DNA of 64,000 bases from Ottowia sp. SB7-C50 (GCF_033110285.1 NZ_CP136995.1:930001-994000), one strand, 5' to 3'. Positions 47,838 to 58,018 are shown, counted from the first letter of the stretch. Notes: generated by a model from the letters alone, not told the origin. Made by a program: numbers and translations.

Positions 47838-48516
47838 TGCCGTCCACCGCGACGAGCCGCTCGGGCTGACGGTGCACACCCTGCCCACGCCGGGCGAATC
47901 GGGCGAGGCGGGTGCGCGCCGCACGCGCGCCGGTCGCTGGCAGATGCTGCTGCTGGCGGCCGTCTGTGCGGCGCCTGTCATCGCGTCGTATTTCCTCTAC
48001 TACGTCGTGCGGCCCGACAGCCGGCGCAGCTTTGGCGAACTGATCGAGCCGCAGCGCGAGATTCCTGCCGCCGCGGCGACCAACCTCAACGGCCAGCCTT
48101 TCGATCTGACCTCGCTCAAGGGCCAGTGGCTGCTGGTCAGCGTGGCGGGCGGCGACTGCGACGCCGCGTGCCAGAACAACCTGTACCTGCAGCGGCAGCT
48201 GCGCGAAGGCCTGGGCCGCGAAAAAGACCGCCTCGACTGGGTCTGGCTGGTCAGCGACGACACCCGCATTGCCGATGCGCTGCGCCCGGCGCTGAGCCAG
48301 GCCACCGTCGCGCGCGTGCCGGCGCCGGCGCTGGAGCGCTGGCTGGCGCCCGCCGCCGGGCACCGGCTGAGCGAGCATCTGTACGTGGTCGACCCGATGG
48401 GCCACTGGATGATGCGCTTTCCGGCCAACCTCGACAAATCCACCGCCGCCAAGGCCAAGCGCGACCTGGAACGCCTGCTGCGCGCATCGGCCAGCTGGGA
48501 CCAGCCGGGCCGCTGA
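47800..48516 (+). CDS. SCO1/SenC-like membrane-anchored thioredoxin-fold protein
   Basis: 238 residues: cytosolic tail, one membrane helix (MLLLAAVCAAPVIASYFLYY), then a periplasmic domain with GQWLLVSVAGGDCDAACQNNL; the CxxxC pair resembles the copper site of SCO proteins, though the rest is diverged. Probably aids oxidase copper or redox assembly. It overlaps SURF1 by 38 bases and starts at a TTG (MSDLSTAP when initiated); no ATG is available. Confidence 0.82.
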   Translation: MSDLSTAPAASPDAVHRDEPLGLTVHTLPTPGESGEAGARRTRAGRWQMLLLAAVCAAPVIASYFLYYVVRPDSRRSFGELIEPQREIPAAAATNLNGQPFDLTSLKGQWLLVSVAGGDCDAACQNNLYLQRQLREGLGREKDRLDWVWLVSDDTRIADALRPALSQATVARVPAPALERWLAPAAGHRLSEHLYVVDPMGHWMMRFPANLDKSTAAKAKRDLERLLRASASWDQPGR

Positions 48517-48523
48517 GACGACG

Positions 48524-49717
48524 ATGGACGCGACCTCGCTGTACGACCTGAGCCCCGCGCTGCGCCTGATGGGCATGGGCCTGGTGGTGGCCGCCGGCCC
48601 GCTGGCCTGGCTGTGGCTGCGCCACCCTGGCGCCGGCCCCGCGCGCCGCCTGCAGGCGCTGACGCTGCTCACGCTGTTTCTCACCTTCGACCTGGTTCTG
48701 TTCGGCGCCTTCACGCGGCTCACCGATTCCGGCCTGGGCTGCCCCGACTGGCCGGGTTGCTACGGCAAGGCCAGCCCGGTCGGCGCGCGCGACCACATCG
48801 CCGCCGCGCAGGCCGCCATGCCGACCGGCCCGGTGACGCACGGCAAGGCCTGGGTCGAGATGATTCACCGCTACCTGGCCACTGGCGTCGGCGTGCTGAT
48901 CGTCGTGCTGGCCGTGGCCACGTGGGTGCTGTGGCGGCGCCAGCGCGCCGGCAGCGGCCCGCGCGGCTTCATCGTGCACCCGGCGTGGCCCAGCGTCACG
49001 CTGCTGTGGGTGTGTGCCCAGGGCGCGTTTGGCGCGCTGACGGTGACCATGAAACTGTTTCCCGCCATCGTCACGCTGCACCTGCTGGGCGGCGTGGGGC
49101 TGCTGGTGCTGCTGGCGGTGCAGGCCGAAAGCTACCGCCAATCGGCCGGCGCAGCGCAGGAGTCGCTGGGCGCCGGCCTGCGCGGGCTGCTGTGGGTGAC
49201 CACGGCGATGGTCGCCATGCAGATCGCGCTGGGCGGCTGGGTCAGCACCAACTACGCCGTGCTGGTGTGCAACACCTTCCCCACGTGCCAGGGCAGCTGG
49301 TGGCCCGAGATGGATTTTGCGCAGGGCTTCGAGCTGTGGCGCCCGCTGGGCCGGTCGGCCGACGGCTCGCAGCTGGAATTTCATGCGCTCACCGCCATTC
49401 ACTACACGCACCGCCTGGCCGCGTACGCCGTGTTCGTGGCGCTGGGCGTGCTGGCGTGGCAGTTGCAGCGGGCCGACCGGCTGGCGCCGCAGCGGCGCTG
49501 GTTGGTCGCACTGGCAGCGCTGCAACTCGTCACCGGCCTGTCCAACGTGGTGCTCGACTGGCCGCTGCTGGCCGCCGTGCTGCACACCGGCGGCGCGGCC
49601 GCCCTGATGACCGTGCTGTCCTGGGCGCTGTGCGCCAGTCGGGCGGCGGCCGAGGAAAACGCAAAAACCATAGCTGCCAACGCACTACCGGCAAGCGCTG
49701 GGGGTCTGAAAGCATGA
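48524..49717 (+). CDS. ctaA: Heme A synthase (COX15/CtaA)
   Basis: 397 residues, eight helices; oxidises heme O to heme A at the membrane. Motifs: [22 protein letters not shown] with the redox-active cysteine pair, [12 protein letters not shown], and [11 protein letters not shown] heme-ligating histidines. The last ~16 residues ([14 protein letters not shown]) are encoded by a dispersed repeat copy, which seems to have replaced or extended the natural C-terminus. Stop overlaps the ctaB start. Confidence 0.95.
   Translation: MDATSLYDLSPALRLMGMGLVVAAGPLAWLWLRHPGAGPARRLQALTLLTLFLTFDLVLFGAFTRLTDSGLGCPDWPGCYGKASPVGARDHIAAAQAAMPTGPVTHGKAWVEMIHRYLATGVGVLIVVLAVATWVLWRRQRAGSGPRGFIVHPAWPSVTLLWVCAQGAFGALTVTMKLFPAIVTLHLLGGVGLLVLLAVQAESYRQSAGAAQESLGAGLRGLLWVTTAMVAMQIALGGWVSTNYAVLVCNTFPTCQGSWWPEMDFAQGFELWRPLGRSADGSQLEFHALTAIHYTHRLAAYAVFVALGVLAWQLQRADRLAPQRRWLVALAALQLVTGLSNVVLDWPLLAAVLHTGGAAALMTVLSWALCASRAAAEENAKTIAANALPASAGGLKA
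49662..49710 (-). repeat. Dispersed two-hairpin repeat at ctaA 3' end
   Basis: Forward on the minus strand: GACCCCCAGCGCTTGCC, GTGCGTTGG, CAGCTATGGTTTTTGC. It encodes the CtaA C-terminus and carries the ribosome-site region of ctaB. Confidence 0.75.
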
Positions 49718-50619
49718 GTACCAGCGCGCCCGCCACCGCCTTGCCTGTGATGCCCGTCTGGCGCCAGTACTACGTGCTGACCAAGCCGCGCGTGGTGCAG
49801 CTGATCGTGTTCTGCGCCCTCATCGGCATGGTGCTGGCCGTGCCCGGCCTGCCCAATGGCGCGGCGCTGGCGCGCATGGCCATTGCGTGCGCCGGCATCT
49901 GGCTGGTGGCCGGCGCGGCGGCGGCCTTCAACTGCCTGATCGAAAAAACCATCGACGCCAAGATGAAGCGCACCGCGTGGCGCCCCACCGCGCGCGGCGA
50001 GCTGAGCGACCGGCAGGCGCTGGCGTTCTCGGTGGTGCTGTGCGCCATCGGCTCGGCCATTCTGTACATGTGGGTCAACCCGCTCACCATGTGGCTGACG
50101 TTTGCCACCTTCGTCGGCTATGCGGTCATCTACACCGTCATCCTCAAGCCGCTGACGCCGCAGAACATCGTCATCGGCGGCGCCAGCGGCGCCATGCCGC
50201 CGGTGCTGGGCTGGACCGCCATGACCGACATGGTCGGGCCCGAGCCGCTGATCCTGTTCCTCATCATCTTCCTGTGGACGCCGCCGCACTTCTGGGCGCT
50301 GGCGCTGTACCGCGTCGAGGACTACCGCAAGAGCGGCCTGCCCATGTTGCCGGTGACGCACGGCAATGAGTTCACGCGCCTGCAGATCCTGCTCTACACC
50401 TTCATCCTGCTGGCGGCCTGCCTGCTGCCCTTCATCTACCGGCTGAGCGGCTGGCTGTACCTGGTGGCGGCCGTGGTGCTCAACGCAGGTTTCATCTGGC
50501 ACGCCTTCAAGCTGTGGCGGCACTATTCAGACCAGCAGGCGCGCAAGACCTTCCGTTTTTCACTGATCCACCTGTCGCTGCTGTTTGCGGCGCTGCTGGT
50601 CGATCATTATTTGATATGA
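49714..50619 (+). CDS. ctaB: Protoheme IX farnesyltransferase (heme O synthase)
   Basis: 301-residue UbiA-type prenyltransferase; adds a farnesyl group to heme b. The first Asp-rich region is [19 protein letters not shown] and the second lies in [22 protein letters not shown], with eight to nine membrane helices. Start ATG 49714 overlaps the ctaA stop (ATGA). Supplies the substrate for CtaA. Confidence 0.96.
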   Translation: MSTSAPATALPVMPVWRQYYVLTKPRVVQLIVFCALIGMVLAVPGLPNGAALARMAIACAGIWLVAGAAAAFNCLIEKTIDAKMKRTAWRPTARGELSDRQALAFSVVLCAIGSAILYMWVNPLTMWLTFATFVGYAVIYTVILKPLTPQNIVIGGASGAMPPVLGWTAMTDMVGPEPLILFLIIFLWTPPHFWALALYRVEDYRKSGLPMLPVTHGNEFTRLQILLYTFILLAACLLPFIYRLSGWLYLVAAVVLNAGFIWHAFKLWRHYSDQQARKTFRFSLIHLSLLFAALLVDHYLI

Positions 50620-50733
50620 CCCCCCCTAGGCCGCTTCGCGCCTTCCCCCAAGGGGACAACGCCAGCGGCCGGGCCAAGCCCGTTCCACGGCCTTGGCTGA
50701 TATGGCCTGCTGTGCGGCCCTTCGAACCTGATG
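50616..50733 (+). repeat. Second repeat family (R2), copy 3
   Basis: ctaB-SCO1 spacer: CCCCTAGGCCGCTTCGCGCC, C run, GGGGACAACGCCAGCGGCC, GGGCCAAGCCCG, GGCCTGCTGTGCGGCC. Very similar to the tamA-tamB copy in the central block. Confidence 0.75.
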
Positions 50734-51348
50734 AACCCAGATCGCCGAAATACTCTTAAAACCATAGCTGCCGCCGCTGGTCTGGCAAGCGCTGGAGCCC
50801 TTTTAAGTGCATGCCAGCCCGACAAGCCGCAGTTTCGTGGCATCGACATCACCGGCGCCGACTACGCGCAGGGCTTTCAGCTGACCGACTTCGATGGCCG
50901 GCCGCGCAGCCTGGCCGACTTCAAGGGCAAGGTGGTGGTGGTCTTCTTCGGCTACACGCAATGCCCCGACGTCTGCCCCACCACCATGAGCGAGATGGTG
51001 CAGGTCAAGCAACTGCTGGGCGCCGACGGCGACAAGTTGCAGGTGCTGTTCGTCAGCGTCGACCCCGAGCGCGACACGCCCGAGGTGCTGAAGGCCTACA
51101 TGGCCAGCTTCGACCCCGGCTTTCTGGGCCTGTACGCCGCCTCGCCCGACGCGCTGGCGCAGCTGGCCAAGGACTTCAAGGTGTACTACAAAAAGGTCGA
51201 CGGCAAGACCCCCACCAGCTACACCATGGACCACACCGCCGCCAGCTTTGTCTACGACCCGCAGGGCCGCCTGCGCCTGTACAGTCGCTACGGCAGCGGG
51301 GCCGAGGCGATGGCGGACGACGTCAGGTTGCTGCTCAAGGGCGTTTGA
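50731..51348 (+). CDS. SCO1/SenC copper chaperone lipoprotein
   Basis: 205 residues. Thioredoxin-fold copper chaperone delivering copper to CuA of subunit II. Copper ligands CPDVCP near residue 78 and the histidine in YTMDHTAASF. Lipobox LLSAC gives a membrane anchor. The signal-peptide h-region (KTIAAAAGLASAGALL) is encoded by a dispersed repeat copy, so the repeat has been recruited as a secretion signal. The RBS-to-start region lies in the R2 repeat. Confidence 0.94.
   Translation: MNPDRRNTLKTIAAAAGLASAGALLSACQPDKPQFRGIDITGADYAQGFQLTDFDGRPRSLADFKGKVVVVFFGYTQCPDVCPTTMSEMVQVKQLLGADGDKLQVLFVSVDPERDTPEVLKAYMASFDPGFLGLYAASPDALAQLAKDFKVYYKKVDGKTPTSYTMDHTAASFVYDPQGRLRLYSRYGSGAEAMADDVRLLLKGV
50751..50806 (-). 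repeat. Dispersed two-hairpin repeat forming SCO1 signal peptide
   Basis: Forward on the minus strand: AAAAGGGCTCCAGCGCTTGC, ACCAGCGGCGG, CAGCTATGGTTTTAAGAGTA. Encodes much of the signal peptide. Confidence 0.8.
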
Positions 51349-51380
51349 TGGCGGGCGGGCGCTGCGCGCCCGCACGTCCG

Positions 51381-51438
51381 TTCAAATGGGCCTCCAGCGC
51401 TTGCCAGACAAGCGCAGATAGCTTCTAAATAGATAGCA
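51381..51438 (+). repeat. Dispersed two-hairpin repeat, best-conserved copy
   Basis: Near-consensus: TTCAAATGGGCCTCCAGCGC, TTGCCAGACAAGCGC (first hairpin), AGATAGCTTCTAAATAGATAGCA (second hairpin, in pieces). Between the convergent SCO1 and Bug genes; possibly a bidirectional terminator. Confidence 0.85.
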
Positions 51439-51449
51439 AGCGACGGCGC

Positions 51450-52442
51450 TCACTGCGCCGAAATCTTCTGCGCCCGGATGATCCCGCCCAGCACCTGCGT
51501 GTCGGCCTGAATGCGGTTGGCCAGGCCTTGCGGCGACGAGCCGACCGCCTGCCAGCCCTGCTGGAACAGGCGCTGGCGCATCTCGGGCGTGCGCACGATG
51601 GCGCCGACGGCGGCGGCGAGCTTGTCGACGTGGGCCTGGGGCAGGCTGGCCGGCGCGGCGACGGCGTTCCAGATCTCCAGGTTGAAGTTCTTCACACCTG
51701 CTTCGCCCAGGCTGGGCAGGTCGGGCGCCAGGGTGCTGCGCCCGCTGGACGTGACGCCAATGCCGCGCAGCTTGCCGGCCTTGATCTGCGCGTTGGCCAG
51801 CGCGGGCGGCAGCATCGACAGTTGCAAATCACCCGCCACCATGGCGTTGAAGACCTGCGGGTAGCCGGGGTAGGGCACGTGCAGCGGGGCGATGCCGGCG
51901 CGGCTCTTCAGCAGTTCCATGCCGATGTGGCCGACGGTGCCCACGCCGGGTGAGCCGTAGCTCCACTTGTCGCCCGCGCTGCGCGCCGCATCCAGAAAGG
52001 CGCGCGCGTCGGCGCCGGGCGCGCCGGCCGGGGCCGTCAGCACCAGCGGCGCCACGCCGACCAGGCTGACCGGCGCGAGGTCCTTCAGCGGGTCGTAGCG
52101 CACGGCCGGGTTGAGCAGCTGGGCGATGGTCATGTTGCCGTTGATCATCAGCCCCAGGGTGTGGCCGTCGGTCGCCTTGGCCACCGCATCGGCGCCGATG
52201 TTGCCGCCGGCGCCGACGCGGTTGTCGACGATGACGGGCTGGCCCAGCGCCTTTTCCAGCGGCTCGGCCAGCGCGCGCGCCGTCAGATCGGGCGACGAGC
52301 CGGCCGGAAAGCCGACCACGATGCGCAGCGGCTTGCTGGGCCACGTGTCGGCGGCCTGCGCCCAGGCGGCGGGCGCGGCGACGCTGGCGGCAACGGCGGC
52401 CAACGCGATGAGGCGGCGGCGCAAATCGGGGGCAGAAGGCAT
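51450..52442 (-). CDS. Bug-family tripartite tricarboxylate transporter receptor
   Basis: 330-residue periplasmic solute receptor. Signal peptide with AWA-Q-type cleavage near residue 29, then WPSKPLRIVVGFPAGSSPDLTAR, VDNRVGAGGNIGADAVAKA and the later YGSPGVGTVGHIGMELL, all Bug hallmarks. Binds small carboxylates or related ligands. No tctAB permease genes are nearby, as is common for orphan Bug proteins. Start ATG at 52442; an earlier in-frame start at 52475 lengthens the signal region. Confidence 0.92.
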   Translation of the reverse strand: MPSAPDLRRRLIALAAVAASVAAPAAWAQAADTWPSKPLRIVVGFPAGSSPDLTARALAEPLEKALGQPVIVDNRVGAGGNIGADAVAKATDGHTLGLMINGNMTIAQLLNPAVRYDPLKDLAPVSLVGVAPLVLTAPAGAPGADARAFLDAARSAGDKWSYGSPGVGTVGHIGMELLKSRAGIAPLHVPYPGYPQVFNAMVAGDLQLSMLPPALANAQIKAGKLRGIGVTSSGRSTLAPDLPSLGEAGVKNFNLEIWNAVAAPASLPQAHVDKLAAAVGAIVRTPEMRQRLFQQGWQAVGSSPQGLANRIQADTQVLGGIIRAQKISAQ

Positions 52443-52482
52443 GGCGGACAGCTTGAAAGAAGAATGACGTTGCATTATCGAA

Positions 52483-52539
52483 TACTATTAAAAAAATAGC
52501 TGCATGCGCTTGATGGGCAAGCGCAGGCGACCGATTTGA
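52483..52539 (-). repeat. Dispersed two-hairpin repeat, Bug-rpoH spacer copy
   Basis: Forward on the minus strand: TCAAATCGGTCGCCTGCGC, TTGCCCATCAAGCGC, ATGCAGCTATTTTTTTAATAGTA (in pieces). Complete and well conserved, directly upstream of the Bug gene and next to the rpoH terminator. Confidence 0.85.
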
Positions 52540-52543
52540 CCCC

Positions 52544-52572
52544 AAAGAAAACGGCCCGCGAAGGGGCCGTGG
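52544..52572 (-). terminator. Rho-independent terminator of rpoH
   Basis: On the minus strand ACGGCCCC / GGGCCGT stem with loop TTCGC followed by TTTTC, 23 bases after the rpoH stop. Confidence 0.85.
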
Positions 52573-52594
52573 TTCAGGCGTGTAAGGCCGGTGC

Positions 52595-53533
<939 letters not shown>

Positions 53534-53565
53534 CTTTGAATGTCCTTCAATCATTGTCGGGTATT

Positions 53566-53592
53566 TTAGCACTCTCTTGGATTGAGTGCTAA
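53566..53592 (-). promoter_or_regulatory. CIRCE operator upstream of rpoH
   Basis: Perfect TTAGCACTC - 9 bases - GAGTGCTAA, 33 bases upstream of the rpoH ATG, so HrcA should repress sigma-32 synthesis. No clear promoter hexamers are visible beside it. The rest of the 53593-53734 gap is unremarkable. Confidence 0.95.
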
Positions 53593-53734
53593 CCGGAAAG
53601 TTCGGGGCCTTAAGCCCAGTCTAAGCGGGGCTGGGCGGGGCGTCTGTAGGTGTCGATTGACAATCGGGGCGGTGTGCCGCGTGGGCTTGTGATGGGGCGG
53701 GCGGTCAGCCTGGCTGGCCGGTTTGACCGCGCGC

Positions 53735-54661
53735 TCAGCCCGTGGTTCCCGCGTCCGGCGCCATGCGCTGGCGGGCCAGGCGGCGCACCAGCGCCAGTAC
53801 CTGCTGCTGCGTGCCGGTGGCCGGCCGCAGGGCGCTGGCAGCGGTGTACAGCGCGATGGTGAGCGGCCCCTGCCGCCCGGCAATGCCGCGCATCGCAAAC
53901 ACGTCGGGCCGCGGGGCGCTGGCGACGGCGTGGCGCGACAGGATGGCGCAACCGGCGCCGTCCGCCACCAGATCGAGGATGCTGGCCACGCCGTCAATTT
54001 CCAGCACCACGCCGGGCTTGAGCCCCGCGGCCGCCAGTTCTGCCTCGACGTGCATGCGGATCGCGTTGGGGCGGCTGGGGATGACCAGGGGCACGTCGGC
54101 CAGCTCGGCCAGGGTGATGGGCGCAGCAATTTCATCGGGCGCGCCCGCAGCGCGTTGCACCAGCAGCAATTCTTCGCGCGCCAGCGGGGCGATTTCCAGC
54201 TCGGCCACCGGCTGCGCGTTGTACAGCACCGCCAGGTCCAGCTCGCCGTGGGCCACTTGCTCGGTCATGCGGGTCGACAGCCCTTCCGACAGGGTCAGCC
54301 GGGCGTCCGGCAGTTCGGCCCGGAAGGCGTGCACCAGCGGCACCGCCAGCGCGCGCGCCACGCTGGGCGGCAAACCCAGCGCCACCCGCCCGGCCAGGCC
54401 GCCGCGCATGCGGGCCAGGTCTTCGCGCGTGCGCTCGATCTGGTGCAGGATGCCGCGCGCGTGCTCCAGCAACAACTGGCCGGCGTCGGTCGGCACGGCG
54501 CCGCGGCCGTTGCGCGTCAACAGGTTCTGGCGCAGCTCGACTTCCAGCAGTCGCACCTGCCGGCTCAGTGCGGGCTGGGCCACGCCCAGCGCGGCGGCGG
54601 CGCGGGTAAAGCTGCCCAGCTCGGCCACACGCACGAAGTAGTCGAGTTGCTTGAGATCCAT
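53735..54661 (-). CDS. LysR-family regulator of the protocatechuate cluster
   Basis: 308 residues: N-terminal winged helix-turn-helix (MDLKQLDYFVRVAELGSFTRAAAALGVAQPALSRQ, in pieces) and a periplasmic-binding-protein-like effector domain. Divergent from the transporter gene that opens the protocatechuate operon, so it is the likely activator/repressor, comparable in role to PmdR of Comamonas; the effector is probably a pathway intermediate. Start ATG 54661; an upstream GTG adds four residues. Confidence 0.88.
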   Translation of the reverse strand: MDLKQLDYFVRVAELGSFTRAAAALGVAQPALSRQVRLLEVELRQNLLTRNGRGAVPTDAGQLLLEHARGILHQIERTREDLARMRGGLAGRVALGLPPSVARALAVPLVHAFRAELPDARLTLSEGLSTRMTEQVAHGELDLAVLYNAQPVAELEIAPLAREELLLVQRAAGAPDEIAAPITLAELADVPLVIPSRPNAIRMHVEAELAAAGLKPGVVLEIDGVASILDLVADGAGCAILSRHAVASAPRPDVFAMRGIAGRQGPLTIALYTAASALRPATGTQQQVLALVRRLARQRMAPDAGTTG

Positions 54662-54687
54662 CGGTGAGGCCACCCAGAAGCCAAGAT

Positions 54688-54722
54688 ATTGAATTATTTT
54701 ATAGCTGATAGTGCGTTATTCC
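54688..54722 (-). repeat. Partial dispersed repeat in LysR-transporter promoter region
   Basis: Forward on the minus strand: ACTATCAGCTATAAAATAAT, the 3' hairpin only. The divergent promoter region (54662-54806) should also contain the LysR binding site, which I cannot place with confidence. Confidence 0.45.
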
Positions 54723-54806
54723 GTCTGTTTAAGATGGAAAGGACTGCCGACAATCGACTGAGCCCAGCCTGTGCCGATGTGAGCACGCGGGCCGGAGACA
54801 AACTTC

Positions 54807-56210
54807 ATGAGCACCGCCGTTCCTCCCGTTGCCATGTCGACGCCGCCCGAGAGTGGCACGCTCGATGTGCAGCGCTTTCTCAACACCCAGCCGTTTTCGT
54901 CCTACCAGTGGCTGGTGTTCGGCGTGTGCTTCCTGATCGTGCTGCTGGACGGTTTTGACACCGCGGCGATTGGCTACATTGCCCCCTCGCTGCTGGGTGA
55001 GTGGGGCATTGCCAAGCCGGCGCTGGCCCCGGTGCTCAGCGCGGCGCTGTTCGGCCTTGCCGGCGGCGCGATGGCCGCCGGCCCGCTGGCCGACCGCCTG
55101 GGCCGCAAGGCGGTGCTGGTGGCGGCCGTGCTGGTGATGGGCGGCGCCTGCCTGGCGTCGGCGTTCTCGGGCGACCTGTCGACGCTGACGGTGTGGCGTT
55201 TCGTCACGGGCCTGGGCCTGGGCGCGGCCATGCCCAACGCGGTGACGCTGATGAGCGAATACTGCCCCGACTCGCGCCGGGCTGTCATCACCAACACCAT
55301 GTTCTGCGGCTTTCCGCTGGGGGCGGCGTTTGGCGGCTTCCTGGCGGCGTGGATGATTCCCCAGTTCGGCTGGCGCAGCGTGCTCATCCTCGGTGGTGTG
55401 GTGCCGCTGCTGCTGGCGCTGGTCATGGTCTTCGCACTGCCCGAGTCGGCGCGCTACATGGTCAGCCGGGGCTATTCGGCCGACCGCCTGCGCCGTGTGC
55501 TGCGGCGCATCAACCCCAGTGCCGATCAAGCCCAGCGCTTTGTGCTGCCCGAGTCGGCGCCGTCGTCAGCCCAGGGGCAGCAAAGCGGGGTGGCGCTGGT
55601 CATGTCCGGTCGCTACCTCGTCGGCACGCTGATGCTGTGGGTGGCCTATTTCATGGGGCTGGTCATCTTCTACGGCCTGGTCAACTGGATGCCGGTGCTG
55701 TTCAAGGAAGCGGGCGTGCCGCAGGCGCAGGCCACGCTCATCGCGGCCCTGTTCTCACTGGGTGGCGTCGGCGCCATCTTCTTCGGCTTTCTGATGGACC
55801 GCTTCAACGCCAACATCATCGTCGGCGTGGGTTTTGCGCTGACCGCCGTGGCCGTGGCCCTGATCGGCCAGGCGACGGGCGGCATCGCGACGCTCATGCT
55901 GGCGGTGTTTGTGGCAGGTGTCATCATGAACACCTCGCAGTCGTCCTTGCCCTCGCTGGCGGCGGCCTTCTATCCGACGCAGGGGCGGGCGACCGGGGTA
56001 TCGTGGATGATGGCGTTCGGCCGCTTCGGCGGCATCGCCGGGTCTTTCCTGGTGGCGGAACTCGCGCGGCGCAAGATGGGCTTCGAAGGCGTGTTCCTCA
56101 CCATGGCGCTGCCGGCGCTGATCGCCGCGGCGGCCTTGTTCGTCAAGCAGTGGGTTCATCCCGAGCGCAAGGCGAACAGGGTGAGCTTCGAAGACGTCAC
56201 CGGTCACTGA
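54807..56210 (+). CDS. Aromatic acid:H+ symporter (AAHS, MFS), protocatechuate type
   Basis: 467 residues, 12 helices, major facilitator superfamily. DGFDTAAIGYIAPSLLGEWG in the first helix is the AAHS signature, followed by the DRLGRKAVLV loop motif and PESARYMVSRG. Family members import 4-hydroxybenzoate, protocatechuate or related acids (PcaK/PmdK). First gene of the cluster, so import is probably coinduced with catabolism. Confidence 0.9.
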   Translation: MSTAVPPVAMSTPPESGTLDVQRFLNTQPFSSYQWLVFGVCFLIVLLDGFDTAAIGYIAPSLLGEWGIAKPALAPVLSAALFGLAGGAMAAGPLADRLGRKAVLVAAVLVMGGACLASAFSGDLSTLTVWRFVTGLGLGAAMPNAVTLMSEYCPDSRRAVITNTMFCGFPLGAAFGGFLAAWMIPQFGWRSVLILGGVVPLLLALVMVFALPESARYMVSRGYSADRLRRVLRRINPSADQAQRFVLPESAPSSAQGQQSGVALVMSGRYLVGTLMLWVAYFMGLVIFYGLVNWMPVLFKEAGVPQAQATLIAALFSLGGVGAIFFGFLMDRFNANIIVGVGFALTAVAVALIGQATGGIATLMLAVFVAGVIMNTSQSSLPSLAAAFYPTQGRATGVSWMMAFGRFGGIAGSFLVAELARRKMGFEGVFLTMALPALIAAAALFVKQWVHPERKANRVSFEDVTGH

Positions 56211-56272
56211 GCCGCCCGCAGCCCACGGCATCCCGTTTGTTTTCAATCGCCTTCCGAGGAGACACCACCACC

Positions 56273-57301
56273 ATGATCATCGATTGCCACGGCCACTACA
56301 CCACCGCGCCCAAGGCGCTGGAAAACTGGCGCAACCAGCAGATTGCCGGCATCAAAGATCCTGCCGCCAAGCCCAAGGTCAGCGACCTGAAGATTTCCGA
56401 CGACGAACTGCGCGAGTCGATCGAGACCAACCAGCTGCGCCTGATGAAAGAGCGCGGCAGCGACCTGACCATCTTCAGCCCGCGCGCCAGCTTCATGGCG
56501 CACCACATTGGCGACTTCGAGGTGTCCAGCACCTGGTCGGCCATCTGCAACGAGCTGTGCTATCGCGTCAGCCAGCTGTTCCCCGACCACTTCATCGGCG
56601 CCGCCATGCTGCCGCAGTCGCCCGGCGTCGATCCGGCCACCTGCATTCCCGAGCTGGAAAAGTGCGTCAAGGACTACGGCTTCGTCGGCATCAACCTGAA
56701 CCCCGACCCCAGCGGCGGCCACTGGACCAGCCCGCCACTGACCGACCGCCACTGGTACCCCATCTACGAGAAGATGGTCGAGTACGACATCCCCGCGATG
56801 ATTCACGTCAGCACCAGTTGCAACGCCTGCTTTCACACCACCGGCGCGCATTACCTGAACGCCGACACCACCGCCTTCATGCAGTGCCTGCAGGGCGACC
56901 TGTTCAAGGACTTTCCGACGCTTAAATTCGTCATCCCGCACGGCGGCGGCGCGGTGCCCTACCACTGGGGGCGCTTCCGCGGCCTTGCGCAGGAGATGAA
57001 AAAGCCGCTGCTTCAAGACCATTTGCTGAACAACATCTTCTTCGACACCTGCGTCTACCACCAGCCCGGCATCGACCTGCTGACCAAGGTCATCCCGGTC
57101 GACAACATCCTGTTCGCCAGCGAGATGATCGGCGCCGTGCGCGGCATCGACCCCGAGTCGGGCCACTACTACGACGACACCAAGCGCTACGTGCAGGCCA
57201 CCGCCAACCTGACGGACGAAGAGCGCTACAAGGTCTACGAGGGCAACGCGCGCCGCGTGTTTCCGCGCCTGGATGCCGCACTGAAAGCGAAAGGGAAATA
57301 A
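56273..57301 (+). CDS. ligJ: 4-oxalomesaconate hydratase
   Basis: 342-residue amidohydrolase-superfamily enzyme with N-terminal metal motif DCHGHYTTAP, MIHVSTSCNACFHTTGAHY and FVIPHGGGAVPYHWGRFRG. Adds water to 4-oxalomesaconate giving 4-carboxy-4-hydroxy-2-oxoadipate. GAGGAGA precedes the ATG at 56273. Followed by ligK after three bases. Corresponds to PmdE in Comamonas. Confidence 0.9.
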   Translation: MIIDCHGHYTTAPKALENWRNQQIAGIKDPAAKPKVSDLKISDDELRESIETNQLRLMKERGSDLTIFSPRASFMAHHIGDFEVSSTWSAICNELCYRVSQLFPDHFIGAAMLPQSPGVDPATCIPELEKCVKDYGFVGINLNPDPSGGHWTSPPLTDRHWYPIYEKMVEYDIPAMIHVSTSCNACFHTTGAHYLNADTTAFMQCLQGDLFKDFPTLKFVIPHGGGAVPYHWGRFRGLAQEMKKPLLQDHLLNNIFFDTCVYHQPGIDLLTKVIPVDNILFASEMIGAVRGIDPESGHYYDDTKRYVQATANLTDEERYKVYEGNARRVFPRLDAALKAKGK

Positions 57302-57304
57302 GCC

Positions 57305-57991
57305 ATGTACGAACTGGGCGTCGTTTACCGCAACATCCAGCGCACCGATGCGGCCACCGCCGATGCGCTGGCGAAATTCGGCAGTGCCACCGTGCACGAA
57401 GCCATGGGCCGTGTCGGCCTGCTCAAGCCCTACATGCGGCCCATCTACTCGGGCGCGCCGGTCAGCGGCACGGCGGTCACCGTGCTGCTGCAACCCGGTG
57501 ACAACTGGATGATGCACGTGGTGGCCGAGCAGATTCGTCCCGGCGACATCGTGGTGGCAGGCGTCACCTCGGAGTGCACCGACGGCTACTTCGGCGACCT
57601 GCTGGCCACCAGCTTCAAGGCGCGCGGCGCGCGGGCGCTGGTCATCGACGCCGGCGTGCGCGACGTGCGCATGCTGCAGGACGAAATCCAGTTCCCGGTG
57701 TGGAGCAAGGCCATCAGCAGCAAGGGCACCATCAAGGCCACGCTGGGCAGCGTCAACATCCCCGTGGTGTGCGCCGGCCAGATCGTGCACCCGGGCGACG
57801 TGATCGTGGCCGACGACGACGGCGTGGTCTGCGTGCCGCGCGCCATCGCCGACAAGACCCTGCAAGCGGCCACCGCGCGCGAAGCCAACGAAGGCGCCAA
57901 GCGCGCCGAGTTCGCGTCGGGCACGCTGGGTCTGGACTATTACAAGATGCGCGAGCCGCTGGCCAAGGCCGGGCTCAAGTACATCGACTGA
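57305..57991 (+). CDS. ligK: 4-carboxy-4-hydroxy-2-oxoadipate aldolase
   Basis: 228-residue RraA-fold metal-dependent aldolase; splits 4-carboxy-4-hydroxy-2-oxoadipate into pyruvate and oxaloacetate and may also decarboxylate oxaloacetate. Motifs: [47 protein letters not shown] and the VIDAGVRDV metal/substrate loop. Equivalent to PmdF. Tightly packed after ligJ. Confidence 0.92.
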   Translation: MYELGVVYRNIQRTDAATADALAKFGSATVHEAMGRVGLLKPYMRPIYSGAPVSGTAVTVLLQPGDNWMMHVVAEQIRPGDIVVAGVTSECTDGYFGDLLATSFKARGARALVIDAGVRDVRMLQDEIQFPVWSKAISSKGTIKATLGSVNIPVVCAGQIVHPGDVIVADDDGVVCVPRAIADKTLQAATAREANEGAKRAEFASGTLGLDYYKMREPLAKAGLKYID

Positions 57992-58018
57992 GCCGCGCAC
58001 ACCCTCAGGGAAACGAGC

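Noticed and set aside
53534..53572. Upstream GTG/ATG starts for rpoH (53572, 53554)
   Set aside because: The GTG lies within the CIRCE operator; the ATG at 53533 has the better ribosome-binding site.
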